Source: Streptomyces sp. NBC_01723 (lineage in GTDB: Bacteria > Actinomycetota > Actinomycetes > Streptomycetales > Streptomycetaceae). From it: 64,000 nucleotides of DNA. The stretch's first letter is position 1, and every line of letters starts with the position of its first letter. A program made the position numbers and the translations under genes. Below the pieces are notes generated by a model that saw only the letters and a program-made list of their open reading frames with translations, had not been told where the DNA came from and made no database searches. Below, piece by piece: positions 49,908 to 59,227 of this stretch. The stretch spans positions 2,158,001-2,222,000 of the forward strand of contig NZ_CP109171.1 of NCBI RefSeq assembly GCF_036246005.1. The letters run 5' to 3'.

Positions 49908-50819
49908 TCAGCCCTTCGTGCCGCCGGCGGTGAGGCCGGCCACCAGGTTCTTCTGCACGAGGTAGAAGAAGGCGGAGACGGGTATCGCCACGAGCACGGC
50001 GGTGGCCGCCATCAGGTGGCGCTGCGCGTCGTGTTCGCTGATGAAGCTCTGCAGGCCGACCGCGAAGGTGTACTTCGTGTCGCTGAGCATGAACGTCGAG
50101 GCGAAGGCCACCTCGCCGAAGGCGGTGATGAAGCTGTAGAAGCCGGCGACCGCCAGGCCCGGCCGGGCGAGCGGCAGGATCAGCCGGAAGAAGGTCCCGA
50201 ACGGGCTCAGACCGTCCACCCGTCCGGCCTCGTCGATCTCGAACGGGATGGTGTCGAAGTATCCCTTGAGCAGCCACGCGCAGTACGGCACCGCGGTCGA
50301 GCAGTAGACGAGGACCAGACCGAGGTAGCTGTCGACGAGCTGGAGGTCGGACAGGATCTGGTACATCGGCACGATCAGGACGGCGATGGGGAACATCTGG
50401 GTGACCAGCAGCACCCACATCAGCTTGCGGTAGCCGGGGAAGCGCATCCGCGAGACGGCGTAGCCGGTGGTGGCGGCGACCATGACGCCGATGACCGTGG
50501 TGCCCAGCGAGACGATCAGCGAGCTCTTCAGCCACTCGAAGAAGTTCGTGTGCTGGAGCACGAACGCGTAGTTGTCGAAGGTCATCTTCGACCAGATGCG
50601 CCCGGGGTGCAGGTAGTCGTCCTTGTCCGGACCGAGGGACAGGTAGACCAGCCAGGCGACCGGGAAGAGCGCGATCAGGCTCGCGACGGTCAGGATGCCG
50701 TGGGAGGCGGCGCTCGCGGTACGGCTTCGTTCGCCGCGCCCCCGGGCCCGGGGCGGCTTCGCCGCGGACTCGGTGACCTGCTCGGCGGGCGCGGTGGTCG
50801 GCACTGCGGTCGTGCTCAT
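49908..50819 (-). CDS. malG: Maltose ABC transporter permease MalG
   Basis: The 303-residue permease has six predicted membrane helices and the cytoplasmic EAA loop EIDEAGRVDGLSPFGTFFRL, ending ILPLARPGL. AGGAG precedes ATG 50819, 13 bases after the malF stop. MalF and MalG form the channel for maltose and maltodextrin. No ATPase gene is in the operon; in Streptomyces the shared ATPase MsiK, encoded elsewhere, is established as the energiser. Confidence 0.94.
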   Translation of the reverse strand: MSTTAVPTTAPAEQVTESAAKPPRARGRGERSRTASAASHGILTVASLIALFPVAWLVYLSLGPDKDDYLHPGRIWSKMTFDNYAFVLQHTNFFEWLKSSLIVSLGTTVIGVMVAATTGYAVSRMRFPGYRKLMWVLLVTQMFPIAVLIVPMYQILSDLQLVDSYLGLVLVYCSTAVPYCAWLLKGYFDTIPFEIDEAGRVDGLSPFGTFFRLILPLARPGLAVAGFYSFITAFGEVAFASTFMLSDTKYTFAVGLQSFISEHDAQRHLMAATAVLVAIPVSAFFYLVQKNLVAGLTAGGTKG

Positions 50820-50832
50820 GGTGGCTCCTGCC

Positions 50833-51837
50833 TCAGATCGCGAGCTGCTGCTCATTGCGGTTCAGCCAGCGGCGGTAGAAGGAGGTGAAGACGATCAGGA
50901 TGGCCAGCAGCAGGATCCCGTACGCCGCGGACTGTGCGAAGTCGCGCGGCTGCTGCCCGAAGCCGAGGTGGTAGGCCCAGGTGACCAGGATCTGCGCGTC
51001 GGGGGCGGAGTTGCCGAAGAGCAGGAAGATCACGGCGAACTGGTTGAAGGTCCAGATGATGCCCAGCAGGACGACGGTGGAGCTGACCGACCTGAGCCCG
51101 GGCAGGGTGACGTACCGGAAGCGCTGCCAGGCGCTCGCGCCGTCCATCTCGGCCGCCTCGTAGAGGCTGTTGTCGATGGACTGGAGGCCGCCGAGGAGCG
51201 AGACCATCATGAACGGCACACCGCACCAGGTGTTCACCATGATCGCGGAGAACCGCTGCCAGAAGGTGTCCTCCAGCCACGCGGGCGTCGGCAGGTGCAG
51301 CCAGTCGAGGGCCGAGTTGATGATCCCGGCGTCGGCGAGCATGAAGCGCCAGCCGAAGACGGTGACGAAGGTGGGCACGGCCCAGGGCAGGACCAGCAGC
51401 AGCCGGTAGAAGGTGCGGCCGCGCAGGTTCTGGTTGAGCAGCAGCGCCAGACCGAGCCCTATGAAGAAGTGCAGGCCGACGCAGACCGCCGTCCAGACGA
51501 TGGTCCAGATGAAGTGCGACCAGAAGCGGTCGTACGCCGTCGGGCCCCACAGGATGTCGGCGTAGTTGTCCAGGCCGATGAACTTGTAGGTGGCCTCGAT
51601 CTCGTTGACGCCGATCGTGCGCGCCGTGTTGAGGCTGTTGGCGTCGGTGAGGGTGAGGTACAGGCCGTACCCGAGCGGGTACAGCACGAGGACGCCGATC
51701 ACGACGGCCACCGGCGCGATCATGGCGTAGGCGTACCAGTACTTCTGGTAACCGTCTCTCAGCCGGCGGCCGAGGCCGGGCCGCGGTGTGCGGTCACCGC
51801 GGCGCTTGCCGGTCGCGCGGTCGATGGTGACTGTCAT
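50833..51837 (-). CDS. malF: Maltose ABC transporter permease MalF
   Basis: The 334-residue protein has six membrane helices after a basic head, with the EAA loop at YEAAEMDGASAWQRFRYVTL ending PGL. It lacks the extra periplasmic loop of enteric MalF, as usual for Gram-positive types. ATG 51837 follows a GAAGGTG site at about 10 bases. It lies between malE and malG; the malE side holds a strong hairpin. Confidence 0.94.
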   Translation of the reverse strand: MTVTIDRATGKRRGDRTPRPGLGRRLRDGYQKYWYAYAMIAPVAVVIGVLVLYPLGYGLYLTLTDANSLNTARTIGVNEIEATYKFIGLDNYADILWGPTAYDRFWSHFIWTIVWTAVCVGLHFFIGLGLALLLNQNLRGRTFYRLLLVLPWAVPTFVTVFGWRFMLADAGIINSALDWLHLPTPAWLEDTFWQRFSAIMVNTWCGVPFMMVSLLGGLQSIDNSLYEAAEMDGASAWQRFRYVTLPGLRSVSSTVVLLGIIWTFNQFAVIFLLFGNSAPDAQILVTWAYHLGFGQQPRDFAQSAAYGILLLAILIVFTSFYRRWLNRNEQQLAI

Positions 51838-51895
51838 GGTTCGGCACCTTCGGGAGCATCGGGCTGGTCGGGACGATCGAGGGGTACGGCGCACA

Positions 51896-51937
51896 GGCCG
51901 CCGGGTCCCCTCCCCCCACGCGGGGGACCCGGCGGCC
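51896..51937 (-). terminator. Intercistronic hairpin between malE and malF
   Basis: Perfect 15-base arms (GGCCGCCGGGTCCCC and its complement) lie seven bases after the malE stop. Such a partial terminator would allow more binding protein than permease, a usual stoichiometry in ABC importers. Confidence 0.75.
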
Positions 51938-51943
51938 GCGGAC

Positions 51944-53215
51944 TCACTTGGAGAAGTCCGGCACCAGCTTGGCGATCGCGGCCTCCGCGTCGCCCAGCCC
52001 CTCGTCCAGGGACTTCTTGCCGCCGGCGATCTGCGGGAGCTGCTCGTCCAGCGGCGCCCACAGGGAGCCGTACTCCGGCAGCGCCGGGCGCGGCTGGGCG
52101 GCGGGCAGGACCGTCTGGTAGCCGGCGATGCCCGGGTCGGCCTTGACCTTGTCGGTGTAGGCGTCGTCGCGGGTCGGCAGCGTGGAGTTCTTCAGGGCGA
52201 TGGTCTCCTGGGACTTCGCCGAGGTCATGAACTTCACGAGCTTCAGCGACGCCTCCTGGTGCGCCTTGTCCGAACCGGCGTAGACCGACAGGTTGTGGCC
52301 GCCGGTCGGGGCGCCCGCCTTGCCGGTGGAGCCGGCCGGGACGGTGGCGATGCCGAGGTTGTTCTTGTCCTTGAACGCGGAGCCCTTGTAGAAGTTGGTG
52401 ATCTCCCACGGGCCCTGGACGATCGAGGCGACCTTGCCGCTGACGAACGCCTCCTGGATGTGGGCGTAGGCGTCGGCGGTGGTGTCGGCCTTGTGCAGGC
52501 CCTTGCCGTCGAACAGGTCGAGCCAGGTGCCGTACGCCTTCTTCGCCGCGGGCGAGTTGACGGTGACCTTCTTGCCCTCGGCGTCGACCGTGTCGGTGCC
52601 CTCGCCGAAGAGGAAGGGCTGGCCGTAGTAGCCGGCCGTGGAACCCCAGTAGCCGTCGGCGCCGGTCTTGTCCTTGATGGTGGCGGCGGCCTTCTTCAGG
52701 TCGTCCCAGGTCTTGGGGGCCTCGACGCCGGCCTTCTCGAACAGTTCCTTGTTGTAGACGAAGGCGAGGGTGTCGGTGACCAGCGGCACGCCGTACGTCT
52801 TGCCCTCGTACTTGGCCTGCTCGATCAGGTTCGGCTGGAACTTGTCCTGCTCGGCGAGGGCCTCGGTGCCGTCCAGCGGCAGGAAGAAGCCCTTCTTGGC
52901 GAAGGCGGGGGTCCAGCCCACCTCGGAGCGCAGCACGTCGGGGGCACCCTTGGAACCGGCGGCCGTGTCGAACTTGTTCTGCGCCTGGTCGAAGGGGACG
53001 TTGACGAAGTTGACCTTGACGTCCTTGTTGGCGGCCTCGAACTCCTTGACCAGGGCCTTGTAGGTCGGCGCCTCGTTGGTCGCGTTCGAGGTGTCCCAGT
53101 AGGTGATGGTCACCGGTCCGCCGGACTCGCTGTCGCTGTCGCCGTCCCCGCCGCACGCCGTCGCCGCCAGGGCGAGGGACGCCACCAGCGCGGTGGCCGC
53201 TATGCCACGCCGCAT
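51944..53215 (-). CDS. malE: Maltose-binding lipoprotein MalE
   Basis: The 423-residue precursor has a lipoprotein signal with lipidated C21 in LAATACGG, then a type-1 extracellular solute-binding fold starting TITYWDTSNATNEAP. It captures maltose and maltodextrin and delivers them to MalFG. AAGGAGA precedes ATG 53215. Upstream operator motifs are shared with the divergent malR gene. It is the first gene of the malEFG operon, with aglA following. Confidence 0.95.
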   Translation of the reverse strand: MRRGIAATALVASLALAATACGGDGDSDSESGGPVTITYWDTSNATNEAPTYKALVKEFEAANKDVKVNFVNVPFDQAQNKFDTAAGSKGAPDVLRSEVGWTPAFAKKGFFLPLDGTEALAEQDKFQPNLIEQAKYEGKTYGVPLVTDTLAFVYNKELFEKAGVEAPKTWDDLKKAAATIKDKTGADGYWGSTAGYYGQPFLFGEGTDTVDAEGKKVTVNSPAAKKAYGTWLDLFDGKGLHKADTTADAYAHIQEAFVSGKVASIVQGPWEITNFYKGSAFKDKNNLGIATVPAGSTGKAGAPTGGHNLSVYAGSDKAHQEASLKLVKFMTSAKSQETIALKNSTLPTRDDAYTDKVKADPGIAGYQTVLPAAQPRPALPEYGSLWAPLDEQLPQIAGGKKSLDEGLGDAEAAIAKLVPDFSK

Positions 53216-53347
53216 GAGTTCTCCTTGAGGGTGAAAGCCCGTGTGGTGCAGGGTGCGGGCCCGTCCGCCGCTCCTGCCGCTGCCGACCGCGTCGTTGCTG
53301 CCGTCGGGCGACGTGAACGTAACAGCGTTGTAAGCGCCGCGAAAGGT

Positions 53348-53370
53348 CTTGCAGCAAAAAAGTGCAAGAC
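53348..53370 (-). promoter_or_regulatory. MalR operator upstream of malE
   Basis: CTTGCAGCAAA (53348-53358) and GTGCAAGAC (53362-53370) make an operator in the AT-rich stretch about 135 bases before malE. A possible -10 TACAAC on the minus strand (53332-53327) follows. Maltose control by MalR is established in S. coelicolor. Confidence 0.75.
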
Positions 53371-53455
53371 ATCTCCGAAGTTATCCGGGCGTGACCTCCT
53401 GGCGACCACCATGAGACGCTTGTTTACAGGGGTCGAGCGGTATCCGGCCGGTTGT

Positions 53456-53477
53456 GCAAGACTCTGCAAGCTCTTGC
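53456..53477 (+). promoter_or_regulatory. CTTGC/GCAAG motifs before malR
   Basis: GCAAG (53456-53460), GCAAG (53466-53470) and CTTGC (53473-53477) lie 24-45 bases before ATG 53501. They suggest autoregulation by MalR. Confidence 0.65.
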
Positions 53478-53500
53478 CGCCACTTTCTCGAGGGAGCGCG

Positions 53501-54628
53501 ATGACGCAGCAGCCCGCGCCGGGCCGTCCAACAGGCCGTCCGCGGCGCCCGATCGGTGTGCAAGGCGGCGGCCGACAGGTACAGTCCACCCCTGTGACCA
53601 CACGGCTTGCCGACATCGCCGCCCAGGCGGGGGTGAGCGAAGCGACGGTCAGCCGGGTCCTCAACGGGAAGCCGGGCGTCGCCGCCACCACCCGCCAGTC
53701 CGTACTCGCCGCCCTGGACGTCCTGGGCTACGAACGCCCCGTGCGGCTGCGCCAGCGCAGCGAGGGCCTGGTGGGCCTGATCACCCCGGAGCTGGAGAAC
53801 CCGATATTCCCGGCGCTGGCCCAGGTCATCGGCCAGGCGCTGACCCGCCAGGGATACACGCCGGTCCTCGCCACCCAGACCCCGGGCGGCTCCACGGAGG
53901 ACGAGCTGACCGAGATGCTGGTCGACCGCGGGGTGGCCGGCATCATCTACGTCTCCGGACTGCACGCCGACACCACCGCCGACATGCAGCGCTACGAACG
54001 GCTGCGCGCCCAGGGCGTGCCCTTCGTCCTCGTCGACGGCTTCTCGTCGAAGGTGCAGGCGCCGTTCATCTCCCCGGACGACCGGGCCGCGATGAGCCTC
54101 GCGGTCACGCACCTCGTCTCGCTCGGCCACACCCGGATCGGGCTGGCCCTGGGGCCGAAGCGGTTCGTGCCCGTGCAGCGCAAGATCGAGGGCTTCGTCC
54201 GCACCGTCCAGGACCAGCTGGACCTCAGCGCGGACGTCGTGGAGAAGGAACTCGTCCAGCACTCGCTGTACACCCTGGAGGGCGGCCAGGCGGCGGCCAC
54301 CGCGCTCATCGCCCGCGACTGCACGGCGGTGGTCTGCGCGAGCGACATGATGGCGCTCGGCGCGATACGGGCGGCCCGGCAGCAGGGGCTCGACGTGCCC
54401 AAGGACATCTCGGTCGTCGGCTTCGACGACTCGCCGCTGATCGCCTTCACCGACCCGCCGCTGACGACCGTCCGCAAGCCGGTCCCCGCGATGGGGCAGG
54501 CGGCCGTGCGCACGCTGCTGGAGGAGATCGCCGGGACGCCCGCGCCGCACAGCGAGTTCGTGTTCATGCCGGAGCTGGTCGTCCGCGGCTCCACGGCTTC
54601 CGCACCGGGCGAGCGCAACCGCTCCTGA
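53501..54628 (+). CDS. malR: LacI-family maltose repressor MalR
   Basis: MalR has a LacI helix-turn-helix (TTRLADIAAQAGVSEATVSRVL) and a sugar-binding core with GLITPELENPIFPAL and the C-terminal MPELVVRGST. It represses the maltose operon; maltose or a derivative releases it. Two starts are possible. ATG 53501 has AGGGAG four bases upstream and gives 375 residues. The GTG at 53594 starts right before the DNA-binding domain and gives 344, the length I recall for the annotated S. coelicolor protein. The stronger ribosome site made me list the longer form. Confidence 0.93.
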   Translation: MTQQPAPGRPTGRPRRPIGVQGGGRQVQSTPVTTRLADIAAQAGVSEATVSRVLNGKPGVAATTRQSVLAALDVLGYERPVRLRQRSEGLVGLITPELENPIFPALAQVIGQALTRQGYTPVLATQTPGGSTEDELTEMLVDRGVAGIIYVSGLHADTTADMQRYERLRAQGVPFVLVDGFSSKVQAPFISPDDRAAMSLAVTHLVSLGHTRIGLALGPKRFVPVQRKIEGFVRTVQDQLDLSADVVEKELVQHSLYTLEGGQAAATALIARDCTAVVCASDMMALGAIRAARQQGLDVPKDISVVGFDDSPLIAFTDPPLTTVRKPVPAMGQAAVRTLLEEIAGTPAPHSEFVFMPELVVRGSTASAPGERNRS

Positions 54629-54687
54629 CGTCCGCCCTCCGCGCGGCGGATGCGGGCCACAGCGCACGGGGGGATGATCGGTGGAAG

Positions 54688-55569
54688 ATGTCTTTTCTGG
54701 CAGACTCCATGCCTATGGGTGACGCGACCGTGAGGACTCCGGAACGCCGTGCAGAGGCCGTTCCGCACCCCGTCACTGAGGGGACGGGGCGGGGGCTCCT
54801 GCGTCGGCTCCGTGCGCCGCGCCGGCCCCGTCTGTGGTTCGAGATCCTGCTGATCGCGGTGAGTTACTGGACGTACTCGCTGATCCGCAACGCGGTGCCG
54901 GAACAGCGGTCGCAGGCGTTGCGCAACGCCGACTGGATCTGGCGGGTCGAGCAGCAACTGGGCGTCGCCGTCGAGGAGTCGGTGAACCACGCCGTGAACT
55001 CGGTGACTTGGCTCATCGTCGGGATGAACTACTACTACGCCACGTTGCACTTCGTGGTGACCCTCGGTGTCCTGGTGTGGCTCTACCGCAGCCATCCCGG
55101 CCGCTACGCCGCGACCCGTCTCGTCCTCTTCGCGACCACGGGCGTCGCGCTGGTCGGTTACTACCTGTATCCCCTCGCCCCGCCCCGTCTGATGAACGGC
55201 GGTCGGTTCATCGACACCGTCATGGTCCACCAGACGTGGGGGTCGATGGCGTCCGGCGACCTGAAGAACATGTCCAACCAGTACGCGGCGATGCCCTCGA
55301 TGCACATCGGGTGGTCCGTCTGGTGCGGGCTGACGATCTTCGCGCTGGCGTCCGTGCCGTGGGTGAAGGTGCTGGGGCTGCTGTACCCGGCGCTGACGCT
55401 GGTGGTGATCGTGGCGACCGCCAACCACTTCTGGCTGGACGCGGTGGGGGGCGTGCTGTGCCTGGCGTTCGGCTACATGGTGGCGGCGGTCTGGTACGGC
55501 AGCCTGCCCTACCAGCTGCCGCGGGTGGCGGCGGCGCGGAAGGGGGCGTGGTCGCCCACGCGGGCGTAG
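54688..55569 (+). CDS. PAP2 / inositol-phosphotransferase-like membrane enzyme
   Basis: The 293-residue protein has about six membrane helices and the PAP2-type catalytic motifs AAMPSMHIGWSVW and ATANHFWLDAVGG. It resembles the Aur1/inositol-phosphorylceramide-synthase branch that moves phosphoalcohol head groups, or lipid phosphatases; the substrate is unknown. The start is uncertain: ATG 54688 follows a GGTGGAAG site, and in-frame ATGs at 54709 and 54715 lie before the first helix. It ends 10 bases from the convergent glnE gene. Confidence 0.82.
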   Translation: MSFLADSMPMGDATVRTPERRAEAVPHPVTEGTGRGLLRRLRAPRRPRLWFEILLIAVSYWTYSLIRNAVPEQRSQALRNADWIWRVEQQLGVAVEESVNHAVNSVTWLIVGMNYYYATLHFVVTLGVLVWLYRSHPGRYAATRLVLFATTGVALVGYYLYPLAPPRLMNGGRFIDTVMVHQTWGSMASGDLKNMSNQYAAMPSMHIGWSVWCGLTIFALASVPWVKVLGLLYPALTLVVIVATANHFWLDAVGGVLCLAFGYMVAAVWYGSLPYQLPRVAAARKGAWSPTRA

Positions 55570-55579
55570 CCGCGGGGCA

Positions 55580-58573
55580 TCACGCGTAGAACAGCTCCTC
55601 CACCACCGCGCGTGCCCTGCGCGCCGTGCGCCGGTACTCGTCCAGCATGTCGCCCGCGTGACCCGGGCCGTGGCCCAGGTAGCGGCCGACCGCGGCCAGC
55701 TCGCGCGGGTCGGTGGGGAACGTGTCGCCGGCCCGGCCGCGGACCAGCATCACCGCGTTGCGCACCCGCGTCGCCAGCACCCACGCCTCGTCGAGGATCC
55801 CGGCCTGCTCCGCCGGGATGAGCCCGGCGCCGGACGCGGCGGCCAGCGCGGCACGCGTCCGGGTGGTGCGCAGCCCGGCCTCGGTGTGCCCGTGCCGCAA
55901 CTGGATCAGCTGCACGGTCCACTCCACGTCGGTCAGCCCGCCGGGGCCCAGTTTGGCGTGCAGCTTGGGGTCCGCGCCGCGCGGCAGCCGTTCGGACTCC
56001 ATCCGGGCCTTGAGCCGCCGGATCTCCCGTACGTCGTCGTCGCCGAGCCCGTCCGCCGGGTACCTGAGCGGATCGATCAGCTCGGTGAACCGCCGCCCCA
56101 GGTCCGCGTCCCCGGCCACTATCTCGGCCCGCAGCAGCGCGTGCCGCTCCCACGCCAGCGACCAGCGGCGGTAGTACGCCTCGTACGACTTCAGGGTCCG
56201 CACCAGCGGCCCGGACTTGCCCTCGGGCCGCAGGTCGGCGTCGATCAGCAGCGGCGGGTCGGCGCTCGGCACCTGGAGCAGGCGGCGCAGCTCGGCGACG
56301 ACCTTGTTGGCCGCGTCCCCGGCCTCCCGCTCGTCGACGCCCTCGCGGGGCTCGTGCACGAACAGCACGTCCGCGTCCGAGCCGTAGCCCAGCTCGTGGC
56401 CGCCGAACCGGCCCATGCCGATGATCGCGAACCGGGTCGGCAGCGTGTCGCCCCACCCCTCCCGCACGACCGCCCGCAGCGTCCCCGCCAGCGTCGCCGC
56501 CGTCAGGTCGGAGACCGCGTCGCCCACCAGGTCCACCAGGGCGCCCTGGTCGGCCTCGACGGGCTGCGCCTCGGTGCCGTAGGAGCCGACGATGTCCGCG
56601 GCGGCCGTGCGGAACAGCTCCCTGCGCCGCACCCCACGGGCCGCGGTGACCGCCTGTTCGCCGCCGTCGGCGCGCCGGACCGCGGCCATGATCTCCTGCT
56701 CCAGCTGAGGGCGCCCGCGCGGCGTGAGTCCCCCGGCCGCGCCGTCGCCGAGCAGCGCGACCGCCTCGGGGGCCCGCATCAGCAGGTCGGGGGCGAGCCG
56801 GCCGGCGGAGAGCACACGGGCGAGGTTCTCGGCCGCCGCGCCCTCGTCCCGCAGCAGCCTGAGATACCAGGGGGTCTTGCCGAGCGCGTCGGAGACCTTG
56901 CGGAAGTTGAGCAGGCCCGCGTCCGGGTCGGCGGAGTCCGCGAACCAGCCCAGCATCACCGGCAGCAGCGTGCGCTGGATGGCCGCCTTCCGGGTGACGC
57001 CGGACGCCAGCGCCTCCAGGTGCCGCAGCGCGGAGGCCGGGTCGGCGTACCCGAGGGCGACCATGCGTTCGCGGGCCGCCTCGGGGCTGAGCCGGGCCTC
57101 GCCGGGCGCGAGCTGGGCGACGGCGTCGAGCAGCGGCCGGTAGAACAGCTTCTCGTGCAGCCGCCGCACCACGGAGGCGTGCCGCTTCCAGGCGCGCTGC
57201 AACCCGACCACCGGGTCGGTGCGCAGGCCCAGGGAGCGGCCGAGGCGGCGCAGGTCGGCCGGGTCCTCGGGCACCAGGTGGGTGCGCCGCAGGCGGTGCA
57301 GCTGGATGCGATGCTCCATGGAGCGCAGGAAGCGGTACGCCTCGTCGAGCTGGGCGGCGTCCGCCCGGCCCACGTACCCGCCCGCGGCGAGCGCCTCCAG
57401 GGCGTCCAGCGTCGTACCGCTGTGCAGGGAGGTGTCGGACCGCCCGTGCACCAGCTGGAGCAGCTGCACGGCGAACTCGACGTCCCGCAGGCCGCCGGGG
57501 CCGAGCTTGAGCTGGCGGTCCACCTCGGCGGCGGGGATGTTCTCCACCACCCGGCGGCGCATCTTCTGCACGTCGGCGACGAAGTTCTCGCGGTCGGCGG
57601 CCTGCCACACCAGGGGCTGGAGGGCGGCCACGTACTCGGCGCCGAGGCCGGGGTCGCCGGCCACCGGGCGGGCCTTGAGCAGCGCCTGGAACTCCCAGGT
57701 CTTGGCCCACCGCTGGTAGTAGGCGACATGACTGCTGAGGGTGCGCACCAGCGGCCCGTTGCGGCCCTCGGGGCGCAGGTTGGCGTCGACGGGCCAGATG
57801 GAGCCCTCGACGGTCGTCTCGGAGCAGATCCGCATCATGTGCGAGGCCAGCGAGGTCGCGGCCCGCAGCGCCTTGGTCTCGTCGGCGTCGCCGACCGCCT
57901 CGCCCACGAAGATGACGTCCACGTCGGAGACGTAGTTCAGCTCGTGGCCGCCGCACTTGCCCATCGCGATCACGGCCAGCCGGCACAGCGCGGCGTCCCC
58001 GGGCGCGGCCTCCTCGGCGATGGCCAGGGCGGCGCGCAGGGTGGCGGTGGCGAGGTCGGCCAGCTCGGCGGCGGTCTCGGCGAGGTCGATGGTGCCGCAC
58101 ACGTCGCGGGCGGCGATGGAGAGCAGGCAGCGCCGGTAGGCGACGCGCAGCGCGACGGGGTCGGTGGCCTCGGCCAGGCCGCGTTCGAACTCCTCCACGC
58201 CGGGGTGCAGGTCGCGGGGCTCGTAGGTGACCAGGGCCTGCCAGTCGCCGGCGTGCCGGGCCAGGTGGTCGGCGAGGGCCTCGGAGGCGCCGAGCACGCC
58301 GAGGAGCCGGTCGCGCAGCGGCTTGGCCGCCACCAGGGTGTCCAGCAGCTCCTGGCGGGCGGTGGGGTCGGGCTGCGCCTCCAGGAGCCGGACCAGGCCG
58401 TGCAGGGCCTGGTCCGGGTCGGCGGTGGCGCCGAGCGCCTCGAGGAGCACGGGATCGGAGCGGACCTCGGCCAGTTCCGCGGCGTCCAGCAGCCTCTCGG
58501 CGGCCGAGGGGTCGGTGAAACCGTGCCGCAGCAGCCGTGTGAAGGTACTGCTCCTGCGCCCCGGCGCCGTCAT
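55580..58573 (-). CDS. glnE: Glutamine synthetase adenylyltransferase GlnE
   Basis: The bifunctional 997-residue enzyme adds and removes AMP on Tyr397 of GlnA. Two nucleotidyltransferase domains are visible, the adenylyl-removing one with GGHELNYVSDVDVIF at about 208 and the adenylylating one with GGHELGYGSDADVLF at about 723, each followed by helical domains. AGGAGG six bases before ATG 58573 sets the start. It lies 33 kb from glnA. In Streptomyces the regulatory PII link differs from E. coli, so the signal is not evident here. Confidence 0.96.
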   Translation of the reverse strand: MTAPGRRSSTFTRLLRHGFTDPSAAERLLDAAELAEVRSDPVLLEALGATADPDQALHGLVRLLEAQPDPTARQELLDTLVAAKPLRDRLLGVLGASEALADHLARHAGDWQALVTYEPRDLHPGVEEFERGLAEATDPVALRVAYRRCLLSIAARDVCGTIDLAETAAELADLATATLRAALAIAEEAAPGDAALCRLAVIAMGKCGGHELNYVSDVDVIFVGEAVGDADETKALRAATSLASHMMRICSETTVEGSIWPVDANLRPEGRNGPLVRTLSSHVAYYQRWAKTWEFQALLKARPVAGDPGLGAEYVAALQPLVWQAADRENFVADVQKMRRRVVENIPAAEVDRQLKLGPGGLRDVEFAVQLLQLVHGRSDTSLHSGTTLDALEALAAGGYVGRADAAQLDEAYRFLRSMEHRIQLHRLRRTHLVPEDPADLRRLGRSLGLRTDPVVGLQRAWKRHASVVRRLHEKLFYRPLLDAVAQLAPGEARLSPEAARERMVALGYADPASALRHLEALASGVTRKAAIQRTLLPVMLGWFADSADPDAGLLNFRKVSDALGKTPWYLRLLRDEGAAAENLARVLSAGRLAPDLLMRAPEAVALLGDGAAGGLTPRGRPQLEQEIMAAVRRADGGEQAVTAARGVRRRELFRTAAADIVGSYGTEAQPVEADQGALVDLVGDAVSDLTAATLAGTLRAVVREGWGDTLPTRFAIIGMGRFGGHELGYGSDADVLFVHEPREGVDEREAGDAANKVVAELRRLLQVPSADPPLLIDADLRPEGKSGPLVRTLKSYEAYYRRWSLAWERHALLRAEIVAGDADLGRRFTELIDPLRYPADGLGDDDVREIRRLKARMESERLPRGADPKLHAKLGPGGLTDVEWTVQLIQLRHGHTEAGLRTTRTRAALAAASGAGLIPAEQAGILDEAWVLATRVRNAVMLVRGRAGDTFPTDPRELAAVGRYLGHGPGHAGDMLDEYRRTARRARAVVEELFYA

Positions 58574-58761
58574 CTCGGCCTCCTGTCGGACCCTGTGGGA
58601 TGGACCTGTGGGATCAAGGTCGTACGGCCCGAGCGTAACCGGGGTTCGGCCGCGGGGCACCGAACGGGCGGCGTACCGGGCGGGAAGCCGCTAGCTTGTT
58701 GGACACCGCGGCCGGCGCCGAGACCGGCACGGATGCCGTAGGAAGCCGAAGGAGTCATGCC

Positions 58762-59208
58762 ATGGACTTCACCCTCGAGGTCGTTCCGCTGCCCGTGAGT
58801 GACATCGACCGGGCCCGGGACTTCTACCGGGACAAGGTCGGCTTCCACGTCGACATCGACCAGGAGGTCATGCCGGGGATGCGCATCGTCCAGCTGACGC
58901 CTCCGGGCTCCGGCTGCTCGATCGCCCTCGGTGACGCCATCTGGGACATGGCGCAGGGGCAGACCCGGCCGGAGCCCGGTTCGTACCAGGGCCTCCAGCT
59001 GTGCGTCGCCGACATCAAGGCGGCCCACGCGGAGCTGTCCGGGCGCGGCCTGGAGGTCTCCGAGCCGGTGCAGTACGCGCCGGACGACGGCGCGACCTTC
59101 ATGTACTTCAAGGACCCGGACGGTAACGGCTGGGCGGTCCAGGAGTACCGGCGCCGGGTGGCGGAGCCGCTGCACAAGGTGCTCGCGGAGCAGCGGCCCC
59201 AGGGCTGA
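58762..59208 (+). CDS. VOC (glyoxalase-fold) protein
   Basis: The 148-residue protein has the VOC fold: MDFTLEVVPLPVSDIDRARD starts the first beta-alpha-beta unit, and MYFKDPDGNGWAVQEYR ends the second with the usual Glu. It may be a dioxygenase, lyase or resistance protein of the bleomycin-binding class; nothing decides. GAAGGAG (58748-58754) supports ATG 58762. It diverges from glnE. Confidence 0.85.
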   Translation: MDFTLEVVPLPVSDIDRARDFYRDKVGFHVDIDQEVMPGMRIVQLTPPGSGCSIALGDAIWDMAQGQTRPEPGSYQGLQLCVADIKAAHAELSGRGLEVSEPVQYAPDDGATFMYFKDPDGNGWAVQEYRRRVAEPLHKVLAEQRPQG

Positions 59209-59227
59209 CCGGTGCCGTGCCGCCGTC

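Noticed and set aside
55658..58741. A 1027-codon plus-strand frame opposite glnE
   Set aside because: GlnE on the minus strand has two full nucleotidyltransferase motifs. The opposite frame has none.
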